Assembly (NCBI GenBank): GCA_045598105.1
Contig: JAZLLK010000006.1
Location: 1 to 42,061, forward strand
DNA length: 42,061 bases
Source of the DNA: UBA1205 sp045598105
GTDB taxonomy: Bacteria; Bacteroidota; Bacteroidia; Bacteroidales; WCHB1-69
Direction of reading: 5' to 3'
The position numbers and the translations under genes are program-made. Below, piece by piece: positions 25,991 through 33,696 of this stretch; the stretch's first letter is position 1, and each line of letters opens with the position of its first letter. The notes under the pieces were generated by a model. That model did not search any database, was not told where the DNA came from, and saw only the letters and a program-made list of their open reading frames with translations.

Positions 25991-27292
25991 ATGGACAAAC
26001 AAAAATTATACATAGAAACTTACGGCTGCCAAATGAATTTTGCCGACAGCGAATTGGTAGCTGCCATACTATCCCCCTACTACACTATTACCCAAAGTGA
26101 TAAAGAGGCCGATCTTATACTGGTAAACACCTGCTCCATACGTGATAATGCCGAGCAAAGAGTGCTACACCGCCTCACCGAACTGCTGGGGCTCAAAAAA
26201 CACAAAAAGCACCTGCGGGTGGGTCTTATAGGCTGCATGGCCGAGCGGCTAAAAGAAAAGCTGATACAGGAGGTAAAAGTGGACATGGTAGCCGGTCCCG
26301 ATGCCTACCGAAGTCTGCCCCAAATGCTTGCCGACAGCAGTTATAATATTAATGTAATACTATCGGAAACCGAAACCTACGATGACATACACCCCATACG
26401 CTACGATACCAACGGCATATCGGCCTTTGTTTCCATTATGCGGGGGTGCAATAATTTCTGCTCCTACTGTGTAGTACCCTACACCCGCGGTCGCGAACGC
26501 AGCCGCAACCCGCACACCATCATAGAAGAATGCCAACAGTTGGTAGCCGACGGCTACAAGGAAGTAACCCTGCTGGGGCAAAATGTAAACTCTTACCACT
26601 ATGAAGACTATACCTTTGCCCGCCTTATGCAGGCCGTGGCCGAAAGATCACCCCTGCTAAGAGTCCGATTTGCCACCTCACATCCTAAGGACCTTTCTGA
26701 CGAGCTGCTACAAACCATGGCAGCATATCCCAATATATGTAAAAGCATACATTTGCCCGCTCAATCGGGCAATAGCAATATGCTACAACGTATGAACAGA
26801 AAATATACCCGTGAATGGTACTTAAACAGAGTAAAAGCCATACGTCACTACTTGCCGGACTGCGCCATAAGCACTGACCTTATAGCCGGATTCTGCGATG
26901 AAACTTTGGAAGAGCACCATGACACTCTTTCACTCATGAAAGAAGTGGGCTACGAATATGCCTTTATGTTTAAATATTCCATGCGTGACGGCACCGCCGC
27001 CCATAGGCACATGCAGGATAGTATTCCCGAAAAAGAAAAAGTACGCCGACTGGAAGAAATAATTAATTTACAACAGGAATTGTCCTTACAAAGCAACCAA
27101 CATGACATAGGTAAAACCTGTGAAGTACTCATAGAAGGCACATCCAAACGCTCACAAGAACAGCTTTTTGGCCGTAACAGTCAAAATAAGGTAGTCATAT
27201 TTGATAAAGGCAAGCACCAAAAAGGCGAATACATACAGGTGCACATTACCGACTGCTCCGCAGCTACCCTATTCGGATATGTAGTAGAATAA
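25991..27292 (+). CDS. miaB: tRNA-2-methylthio-N6-dimethylallyladenosine synthase MiaB
   Basis: A 433-residue radical-SAM methylthiotransferase that adds the 2-methylthio group to i6A37 of tRNAs reading UNN codons. Seen in order: UPF0004 domain with ETYGCQMNFADSE, LVNTCSIRDNAEQ and GCMAERLKE (three Cys of the auxiliary cluster); the radical-SAM motif CNNFCSYCVVPYTRGRERSR near residues 152-171; SIHLPAQSGN; and a C-terminal TRAM domain (from about 370). The SIRDNAEQR and RGRERSR motifs favour MiaB over RimO or MtaB. The ATG at 25991 is chosen because homologues begin a few residues before YGCQMN and the -7 box lies directly upstream. It is a single-gene unit, convergent with the permease gene. 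Confidence 0.95.
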   Translation: MDKQKLYIETYGCQMNFADSELVAAILSPYYTITQSDKEADLILVNTCSIRDNAEQRVLHRLTELLGLKKHKKHLRVGLIGCMAERLKEKLIQEVKVDMVAGPDAYRSLPQMLADSSYNINVILSETETYDDIHPIRYDTNGISAFVSIMRGCNNFCSYCVVPYTRGRERSRNPHTIIEECQQLVADGYKEVTLLGQNVNSYHYEDYTFARLMQAVAERSPLLRVRFATSHPKDLSDELLQTMAAYPNICKSIHLPAQSGNSNMLQRMNRKYTREWYLNRVKAIRHYLPDCAISTDLIAGFCDETLEEHHDTLSLMKEVGYEYAFMFKYSMRDGTAAHRHMQDSIPEKEKVRRLEEIINLQQELSLQSNQHDIGKTCEVLIEGTSKRSQEQLFGRNSQNKVVIFDKGKHQKGEYIQVHITDCSAATLFGYVVE

Positions 27293-27331
27293 TATCATAT
27301 TAATTATAGTTTTATACACAATAGCTTTACA

Positions 27332-27356
27332 TCCTGCCCGAAATATCGAACAGGAT
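27332..27356 (+). terminator. Candidate terminator after miaB
   Basis: ATCCTG and CAGGAT arms with an inner CGA/TCG pair flank an AT-rich loop and are followed by TTTTTGTA on the plus strand. It lies 40 bases past the miaB stop in a 167-base convergent gap. The stem is short, so the call is moderate. Confidence 0.5.
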
Positions 27357-27459
27357 TTTTGTATATACTTACCACAAAAATCATTCCATCTCTACCCCAC
27401 ACGGTGTTTACAAACACAGGCAAACGACAAAAAAATAATATTTTAACAAATACAAATTA

Positions 27460-28677
27460 TTATTTGAGTCCTACAGCATCTACTATACGCACTTTTTGCG
27501 ACACAAAATAAGCAGGTAACACCAATACCAGCCAGCTTATAAGCACCACCCCTGCATTAATAAGCAGCAAATGCTCCCAATGTACACTAATAGGCACATA
27601 GGACATGTAGTAGTTTTCAGGATTAAGGGTAATAATATGAAAACGGCTTTGTATCCAACATATCAGCAATCCCGCTCCATTGCCCCACAGCATACCCCTA
27701 TACAGCACCTTAAATGATACCTGCATGAATATGCGGGCTATAACGCCATTTCCACACCCCATGGTTTTGAGTATACCTATAGTGGGTATATGCGCCAAAG
27801 AAAACGTAAGCTGAGTGGATATAAGCGATACTGCCGCTATGGCTATTATAAGCAATATGAGCACCAACACATTCTGTTCCACAAGGTCTATCCAGTCAAA
27901 CACTTCTTTTTGTTGTTCCTTAATACTTTGAGCCTGCATATCATAATCTATGGCCATATTCACCTTGTCGGTAACATACTCCAATTGGGAAAAGTCATCT
28001 ATAAACACCTCCAAAGCATCCGCCCTGTCTTCAGCCCATCCTTTAAGCTTTATTACCTGACGTATATCGCACATGGCATAGGTTTTATCATATATACTCA
28101 AGCCCGTATTATATATGCCCACCACTTCAAAACGTCGCTGCCGCACAGGGTTTTGTACAAAAAACGCATCGGTTTTATCCCCCACCTGCAGGCCGGAACG
28201 GTGCGAAAAAGTTTCGGATATGAGTATTTCATTACTTACAGCACCGGTATCCGCATGCAGGCATCGGCCATGCACTATATGCTTAGATATAAATGAGGTA
28301 TCATAATTATCATCTACACCCTTGAATACCACGCCTTCCACATCGGAAGATCCTTTTACTATACCTGCTATAGCGGCTACCGCCTGCACGTGCGCAACAT
28401 GCGGTTGCCGCATAATACGTTGACGAAGCCCCGCACTATTCACAATGGGCGTTTTTTGATAAGAATCATTATTATCATAATGTGATACTGCTATGTGTGC
28501 TCCCAATCCCGTAATTTTATATTGCACTTCCTCTCTAAACCCTGCCGTAACAGCAAAAGTAAGCAACAGCACACACACACTCAAGGCCACACTTATTACC
28601 GATACTTTAATAATAGTACCTGTTCGCTCTTTTTGCGTTTGCCTGTATAACCGATTTGCTACGTAACGTATATTCAA
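27460..28677 (-). CDS. FtsX/LolC-E-type ABC transporter permease
   Basis: A 405-residue inner-membrane permease of the lipoprotein-releasing (LolC/LolE) type. The opening ARNRLYRQT-like YVANRLYRQTQKERTG and a first membrane helix (about 22-46) are followed by a periplasmic domain of about 210 residues with GLGAHIAVSHYD and FSHRSGLQVGD. Then come three membrane helices (about 268-292, 318-345, 370-396), with an FtsX-type IGILKTMGC coupling motif between helices. It would work with a separate ATPase, not encoded here, to move lipoproteins from the inner membrane towards the outer membrane. It lies 12 bases after the barrel protein gene, so the two are probably one unit. Confidence 0.85.
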   Translation of the reverse strand: MNIRYVANRLYRQTQKERTGTIIKVSVISVALSVCVLLLTFAVTAGFREEVQYKITGLGAHIAVSHYDNNDSYQKTPIVNSAGLRQRIMRQPHVAHVQAVAAIAGIVKGSSDVEGVVFKGVDDNYDTSFISKHIVHGRCLHADTGAVSNEILISETFSHRSGLQVGDKTDAFFVQNPVRQRRFEVVGIYNTGLSIYDKTYAMCDIRQVIKLKGWAEDRADALEVFIDDFSQLEYVTDKVNMAIDYDMQAQSIKEQQKEVFDWIDLVEQNVLVLILLIIAIAAVSLISTQLTFSLAHIPTIGILKTMGCGNGVIARIFMQVSFKVLYRGMLWGNGAGLLICWIQSRFHIITLNPENYYMSYVPISVHWEHLLLINAGVVLISWLVLVLPAYFVSQKVRIVDAVGLK

Positions 28678-28689
28678 CAGAAAAAAATA

Positions 28690-29319
28690 TTATTTTAAAA
28701 ATACTACCAAACCGGCCTTGGTAACAAAATCACTTAATATATTATCCGGATATGCTTTATTGCTTAAATTATAGAATAACAGCACATAATAAGCCATTCG
28801 GCCAGCCTTTTGGTAAAATCCGCCCCCCATTAATATATTATGCGAGTAGGTACGCTCTGCGGTATTACCATATTCTTCATAGTTGAGCCACTCATATTCC
28901 ACATGCAAAGCCACATAATTGAAAAAATGTGCTTCCACAAAACCGCGGACTCCAAATACATGTGAATTATAAGCCTGACTATATGACTTATAATGGCTAA
29001 ACATATAGGTTCCTCCTACCCCCAAACACACCCAATCATTAAAATGATAGGATATTTCCGGTGATAGTTCCACATTAGTATAGCTTCCCACCTGCAATCC
29101 TAAGGTACCGCCCACGCCTATTTTACGAAGTATTTCATTTTTTCTTTGCTGCTGAGCTATATCCGATGCAGTTTCAACATTTAGGGTATCAGTTCTATCG
29201 GCATGATAATACTGCACCTGCACACCATCATTTTGTGCCTGCACAGTACTACACATACTCATGCATATAAGCAGACTTACTATTCCCCATTTTACTATAC
29301 GGACTATCATATTTGGCAT
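28690..29319 (-). CDS. Small outer-membrane beta-barrel protein (function unknown)
   Basis: A 209-residue protein with a signal peptide (basic start, hydrophobic core GIVSLLICMSMC, likely cleavage after VQA) and then alternating aromatic/Gly strands (GVGGTLGLQVGSYTNVELS, ISYHFNDWVCLGVGGTYMF and similar to the end). That is the pattern of 8-stranded outer-membrane barrels. It ends with FLK, without the usual terminal Phe. No family is recognised. The start may also be the ATG at 29310. A terminator stem lies directly upstream with its T-run touching the start, so expression may depend on read-through from the dehydrogenase gene. Confidence 0.6.
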   Translation of the reverse strand: MPNMIVRIVKWGIVSLLICMSMCSTVQAQNDGVQVQYYHADRTDTLNVETASDIAQQQRKNEILRKIGVGGTLGLQVGSYTNVELSPEISYHFNDWVCLGVGGTYMFSHYKSYSQAYNSHVFGVRGFVEAHFFNYVALHVEYEWLNYEEYGNTAERTYSHNILMGGGFYQKAGRMAYYVLLFYNLSNKAYPDNILSDFVTKAGLVVFLK

Positions 29320-29327
29320 AAAAAAAC

Positions 29328-29355
29328 AAGCGTTACCTTATTTTAGGTAACGCTT
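29328..29355 (-). terminator. Rho-independent terminator after carboxynorspermidine dehydrogenase
   Basis: Perfect 10-base arms (AAGCGTTACC and GGTAACGCTT) with an 8-base loop; on the minus strand the stem is followed by G and seven T. It begins 11 bases after the dehydrogenase stop codon at 29367. The T-run reaches position 29320, next to the start codon of the barrel gene. Confidence 0.85.
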
Positions 29356-29366
29356 ATATATTGCTG

Positions 29367-30566
29367 TTATTGTTCTATGGGCAATATTTGATCTATTTGC
29401 TCATTCCATGGCAAACCATATTGATTTAGCTTTTCCATAAAAGGATCCGGATCAAATTCTTCCACATTTTTCACGCCTGTACCACCCCACTTACCGGTAA
29501 GCACCATCATAGCACCTATCATAGCCGGCACTCCGGTGGTATAGGACACGGCCTGAGCGCCGCATTCTTTATATACTTTGGCATGATCACAGTTATTCCA
29601 CACATAATAAGTGCGTTCCTTACCATCTTTTATTCCGCGTATTTGACAGCCTATGGATGTTTCACCCTTATAACCCACTCCCAGCGAAGAAGGCTCAGGT
29701 AACACCGCCTTCAAAAATTGTAACGGAACTATTTCTTTACCTTCATAATTAATAGGCTTAATGCTGGTCATGCCTATTTCCTGCAATACGTTAAGCACAT
29801 TTAAATATTTGGGGCCAAATGTCATCCAAAAACGTGCACGCTTAATGCTGGGATAATTTTTAGTAAGTGATTCCAGCTCCTCATGATACATCAAATACGA
29901 CTCCCGCTCTCCTATATTAGGATATACTACGCCTTTGTGTATTTCCATAGGCTGGGTTTCTACCCACTTTCCATCCTGATAATAACGCCCCTTTTGGGTA
30001 ATTTCTCTTATATTAATTTCAGGATTAAAATTGGTAGCAAAGGCCTTACCATGATCACCCGCATTACAATCCACTATATCCAAATAATGCATTTCATCAA
30101 AATAATGCTTGGCAGCATAAGCGGTATATACACCTGATACTCCCGGATCAAATCCGCATCCTAATACTGCCAATATGCCGGCATCTTTAAACCGTTGCTG
30201 AAATGCCCACTGCCAGCTATATTCAAATTTTGCCACATCCCTTGGCTCATAATTGGCCGTATCCAAATAATTGGTTTTAGTACGCAAGCAGGCTTCCATT
30301 AATGTTAAATCCTGATAAGGAAGAGCTACATTAATAAGCAAATCCGGCTTAAAACTATTAATTAAAGCCACTGTTTCTTCTACATTATCAGCATCTACCT
30401 GCGATGTTTGAATGCGGCTGCAACCTATAGCTTGTGCAATTTTATCACATTTGGCCTTTCTACGACTGGCCAACATAATATCTGTAAAAACTTCAGGAAC
30501 TGAAGCACACTTAAATGCAACTACGGCACCTACTCCTCCGGCACCTATAATTAATACTCTTGACAT
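29367..30566 (-). CDS. Carboxynorspermidine dehydrogenase (saccharopine dehydrogenase family)
   Basis: A 399-residue NADPH-dependent enzyme. It opens with the Rossmann motif VLIIGAGGVGAVVAFKCA and contains ASRRKAKCDKIAQAI, ALPYQDLTLMEACL, NYLDTANYEP, GCGFDPGVSGVYTAYAAKH and CNAGDHGKAFATNFNPEINI. These match the Bacteroidota form of carboxynorspermidine synthase/dehydrogenase (CASDH), which condenses aspartate semialdehyde with diaminopropane or putrescine on the route to spermidine. The broader family includes lysine-forming saccharopine dehydrogenases; the DPGVSG and FDPDPF motifs and length favour CASDH. Start ATG at 30566 is chosen because it precedes the Rossmann strand directly and lies 24 bases after a -7 box. 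Confidence 0.85.
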   Translation of the reverse strand: MSRVLIIGAGGVGAVVAFKCASVPEVFTDIMLASRRKAKCDKIAQAIGCSRIQTSQVDADNVEETVALINSFKPDLLINVALPYQDLTLMEACLRTKTNYLDTANYEPRDVAKFEYSWQWAFQQRFKDAGILAVLGCGFDPGVSGVYTAYAAKHYFDEMHYLDIVDCNAGDHGKAFATNFNPEINIREITQKGRYYQDGKWVETQPMEIHKGVVYPNIGERESYLMYHEELESLTKNYPSIKRARFWMTFGPKYLNVLNVLQEIGMTSIKPINYEGKEIVPLQFLKAVLPEPSSLGVGYKGETSIGCQIRGIKDGKERTYYVWNNCDHAKVYKECGAQAVSYTTGVPAMIGAMMVLTGKWGGTGVKNVEEFDPDPFMEKLNQYGLPWNEQIDQILPIEQ

Positions 30567-30590
30567 ATTATTTTTTTTTGTATATTTGTG

Positions 30591-30619
30591 CAAAATTATA
30601 TTTTTTTCCCATTGGGAAA
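30591..30619 (-). promoter_or_regulatory. Promoter and palindrome upstream of the dehydrogenase
   Basis: On the minus strand TAATTTTG (30591-30598) fits TAnnTTTG, placed 24 bases before the ATG at 30566. The palindrome TTTCCCATTGGGAAA (30605-30619) covers the region between -33 and -7 and could be an operator. Confidence 0.5.
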
Positions 30620-30799
30620 GGTAGTTTATATAAATATTTTATAACATATTTATTATCATAAATTTAAGCAAGCCTATTACACACCATACACCTCAATGTA
30701 ATAAGCAAAACAGAAGCAAAATACGCTAAAAATATGCCAAAACGGCTTTAAACGTACACGTAAAGCAAGAAAAATCTACAAGAAGAAATATAATTGAAC

Positions 30800-31510
30800 A
30801 TGGAATATAATACACAAAACACTAAAATTGTCAATGGCGAATATGGTCGCCATATTCAAAAAATGATAGAATATGCCATGGGCATAAAAAACCGTGACTT
30901 ACGGAATGAACAGGCTAAAAGCATAGTTCGAACCATGGCTAATTTAATCGGTGGCCCCAAAGATGCTGATGATTTTTGGCACAAATTATGGGATCAGCTA
31001 TTTGTAATATCTAATTTTCAATTAGATGTAGATAGTCCATTTGAAAAGCCCACCCCTACTGCTGCTCACAAGCCTCAAAGGCTTACTTATCCTAAACATA
31101 ATATTCAATTCCGTCCTTACGGACATTTTATGGAAGAAATTATACGCAAAGTAGCCACCGAAAAAGCAGGGGAAGACCATGACGAAATAGTAAAAAGCAT
31201 AGCTAACTATTTGAAAAAACAATATTTAATGTGGAACCGTGATTCCGTAAGTGACAGCCTTATAGCAGAACACCTTCACCAGCTTTCTAATGGGGCAATA
31301 CAGCTAAACGAGGACTTTAAGTTCCCCACTACCAAAGAGATACTAATGGAAATAAACGGAGGTACCGATACAGCTGCCTCAGGTAAAAAAACAGCTACTC
31401 CAACAGTTGCCGCTACAACTAAAACCGACACCGGAAAGAAAAAGAAAAAAAAGAAAAAAAAGTCTGCTGCCAATAACACGCCAAACAACAATTTCAACAA
31501 AAACAAATAA
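30800..31510 (+). CDS. DUF4290-family protein
   Basis: A 236-residue member of the Bacteroidota-restricted DUF4290 family: MEYNTQNTKIVNGEYGRHIQ (in two parts), EYAMGIKNRDLRNEQAKSI, FWHKLWDQLFVIS and PYGHFMEEII. The last 40 residues are a Thr/Ala linker and a long lysine run, then an Asn-rich end, typical of an RNA- or membrane-associated tail but of unknown role. The ATG at 30800 is preferred to a TTG 6 bases upstream. trxB follows after 11 bases, so the genes are probably co-transcribed. In many relatives this gene precedes murA; that neighbour is absent here. Confidence 0.85.
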   Translation: MEYNTQNTKIVNGEYGRHIQKMIEYAMGIKNRDLRNEQAKSIVRTMANLIGGPKDADDFWHKLWDQLFVISNFQLDVDSPFEKPTPTAAHKPQRLTYPKHNIQFRPYGHFMEEIIRKVATEKAGEDHDEIVKSIANYLKKQYLMWNRDSVSDSLIAEHLHQLSNGAIQLNEDFKFPTTKEILMEINGGTDTAASGKKTATPTVAATTKTDTGKKKKKKKKKSAANNTPNNNFNKNK

Positions 31511-31521
31511 CAGTTATTACC

Positions 31522-32466
31522 ATGAATAATAAAACTAAATGCTTAATCATAGGTTCCGGACCTGCCGGATACACTGCAGCCATATATGCATCCCGTGCCG
31601 ATTTAAAGCCCCTGCTATATGAAGGCATACAGGTAGGAGGTCAGCTCACCATTACCACCGAAGTGGAAAACTTTCCCGGATACCCTAAAGGCATACATGG
31701 CGTAGCCATGATGGATGACATACGGGAACAGGCACTTCGCTTTGGCACCGAAATGCGTGCCGGCGAAATAGTAAAAGTGGACTTTTCTCAGCGACCTTTT
31801 ATATGCACCGATGACAACAACAATGAAATACTTGCCGATACCGTAATTATAGCCACCGGCGCCTCTGCCCGCTGGCTGGGACTGGAATCCGAAAAAGAAT
31901 ACAACGGCTACGGCGTATCAGCCTGCGCCACCTGTGACGGATTCTTCTACAAAGAAAAAGACGTAGCCGTAATTGGCGGTGGCGATACCGCCACGGAAGA
32001 AGCCTCCTACCTGGCTAAACTATGCCGCAAAGTATATCTCGTGCACCGCCGTAACGAACTTCGCGCCAGCAAGGCCATGCAACAAAGAGTGTTCAACACC
32101 CCCAATATAGAAATGGTATGGAATAGTACCCCCGCTGAAATATTGGGTGAAAAAAGCAAATTCAGCAAGGCCGTTACCGGCTTAAAAATAAAAAATACCC
32201 TCTCGGGAGAAGAAAGCATACTCCCCGTAGACGGCGTATTTGTAGCCATAGGCCACCACCCTAATACTGAAGTATTCAAAGGACATATTGACCTGGATAA
32301 TGAAGGCTACATTATTACACGCCCGGGTAGCTCTCACACCAGCGTTCCAGGCGTATTTGCCGCAGGCGATGTGCAGGATAAACAATACAAACAAGCCATT
32401 ACCGCCGCCGCAGGCGGATGCAAAGCCGCCGTTGACGCAGAACACTTTTTATTGGAAAACGCATAA
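31522..32466 (+). CDS. trxB: Thioredoxin reductase
   Basis: A 314-residue flavoprotein that uses NADPH to reduce thioredoxin. It shows the FAD dinucleotide motif IGSGPAGYTAAIYASRADL (residues about 8-26), GGQLTITTEVENFPGYP, the redox pair C135-A-T-C138 (CATCDG), the NADPH motif VIGGGDTATEEASYL, and the C-terminal GVFAAGDVQDKQYKQAITAA. Length is typical. It sits between DUF4290 (11-base gap) and dgt (11-base gap). Confidence 0.97.
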   Translation: MNNKTKCLIIGSGPAGYTAAIYASRADLKPLLYEGIQVGGQLTITTEVENFPGYPKGIHGVAMMDDIREQALRFGTEMRAGEIVKVDFSQRPFICTDDNNNEILADTVIIATGASARWLGLESEKEYNGYGVSACATCDGFFYKEKDVAVIGGGDTATEEASYLAKLCRKVYLVHRRNELRASKAMQQRVFNTPNIEMVWNSTPAEILGEKSKFSKAVTGLKIKNTLSGEESILPVDGVFVAIGHHPNTEVFKGHIDLDNEGYIITRPGSSHTSVPGVFAAGDVQDKQYKQAITAAAGGCKAAVDAEHFLLENA

Positions 32467-32477
32467 CAATACCCTGC

Positions 32478-33683
32478 ATGAAAACTTTTGAGGCGTACGC
32501 CATTACCCCAACCAATGCCCTATGGGAAGTGTGCAACGCACGATTGGAACCTATAGACAAACGCAGCTATGAAATACGTAGCAACTTTTGGCGAGACTAT
32601 AATCGCCTGCTCCACTCTAAAGCCTATAGACGCCTCAAACATAAAACGCAGGTATTTCATGCTACCCAAAATGACCATATATGCACCCGCATAGAACATG
32701 TACAACACGTGTGCTCGGTAAGCTATAGCATAGCCCAATATTTAGGCCTTAATACCGAATTGGCCCTGGCCATAGGGATAGGACATGATATAGGGCACGC
32801 CCCTTTTGGCCATGACGGCGAAAAAATACTTAACCAACTGGCACAAAAATACTATAACGGCATCTTTTGGCATGAAGGCAACGGACTATTCTTTGCCGAC
32901 CATATAGAAATGCTACAAAACGAAAACGGTTCACCCCGACACCTGAACCTCACCTATGCCGTAAGAGATGGCATCATATCACACTGCGGTGAAGTAGACC
33001 AACAAAGCCTACACCCGCGTAGTGAAGTTATAGACTTACAAAGCATACAACAATCTAACCAACATGCCCCCTTTACATGGGAAGCCTGCGTGGTGAAAAT
33101 AGCCGACAAAATATCATACCTGGGAAGAGACCTTGAAGACGCACAACGGCTGAAAATACTTACCGACAAGCAAATGAAAGAACTGGACGACATACGATGC
33201 CGATACTATAAACAACACCTGCACGGTACCAGCAATACAGCCTTAATACACAGCTTTGCCACCGACTTGTGCCAACACAGCTCCCCCAAACAAGGTATAT
33301 GCTTTTCCCCCGCATGCTTCCAAACTATAAGCGAAATAAAAAGCTTTAACTATCAATACATATACTCCCACCCTCGCTTGAGCTACTATAAAGACTATGC
33401 CGCCATGGTCATTAATGCCATATTTAACCGATTAGCCCTCATGTACCACAACGGACACCTGCATGAAGGCATAAAAGAAAATAAAATATGGTTTCCTAAA
33501 CTAACCCATGCCATAGAAAAATGGCTAAATGACTATAGCGACTATAATACACTAAATACCAACATAGTATATACTGTTATGCAACAGGAAAAAGAATATT
33601 ACCGATGCATAATAGGCTTTATATCCTCCATGAGCGACTACTATACCATAGAATTATATAACGAACTTATTTCATTTGAATAA
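32478..33683 (+). CDS. dgt: dGTP triphosphohydrolase-like HD-domain protein
   Basis: A 401-residue HD-domain nucleotidase. It has DYNRLLHSKAYRRLKHKTQ, the metal-binding set RIEHVQHV near 72, GIGHDIGHAPFGHDGE near 101-116 (the HD pair), and VKIADKISYLGRDLEDA near residues 195-215 as the second Asp site. Enzymes of this family hydrolyse dGTP or other dNTPs to the nucleoside and triphosphate and limit the dNTP pool. A further enzyme of the family would need direct test to fix the substrate. dpp5 follows after 13 bases. Confidence 0.9.
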   Translation: MKTFEAYAITPTNALWEVCNARLEPIDKRSYEIRSNFWRDYNRLLHSKAYRRLKHKTQVFHATQNDHICTRIEHVQHVCSVSYSIAQYLGLNTELALAIGIGHDIGHAPFGHDGEKILNQLAQKYYNGIFWHEGNGLFFADHIEMLQNENGSPRHLNLTYAVRDGIISHCGEVDQQSLHPRSEVIDLQSIQQSNQHAPFTWEACVVKIADKISYLGRDLEDAQRLKILTDKQMKELDDIRCRYYKQHLHGTSNTALIHSFATDLCQHSSPKQGICFSPACFQTISEIKSFNYQYIYSHPRLSYYKDYAAMVINAIFNRLALMYHNGHLHEGIKENKIWFPKLTHAIEKWLNDYSDYNTLNTNIVYTVMQQEKEYYRCIIGFISSMSDYYTIELYNELISFE

Positions 33684-33696
33684 ATACACAACCAAT

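Noticed and set aside
25702..26013. Minus-strand ORF of 103 codons in the intergenic region
   Set aside because: Low-complexity Lys/Phe composition from A/T runs, overlaps the miaB start and both promoters, no family signature.
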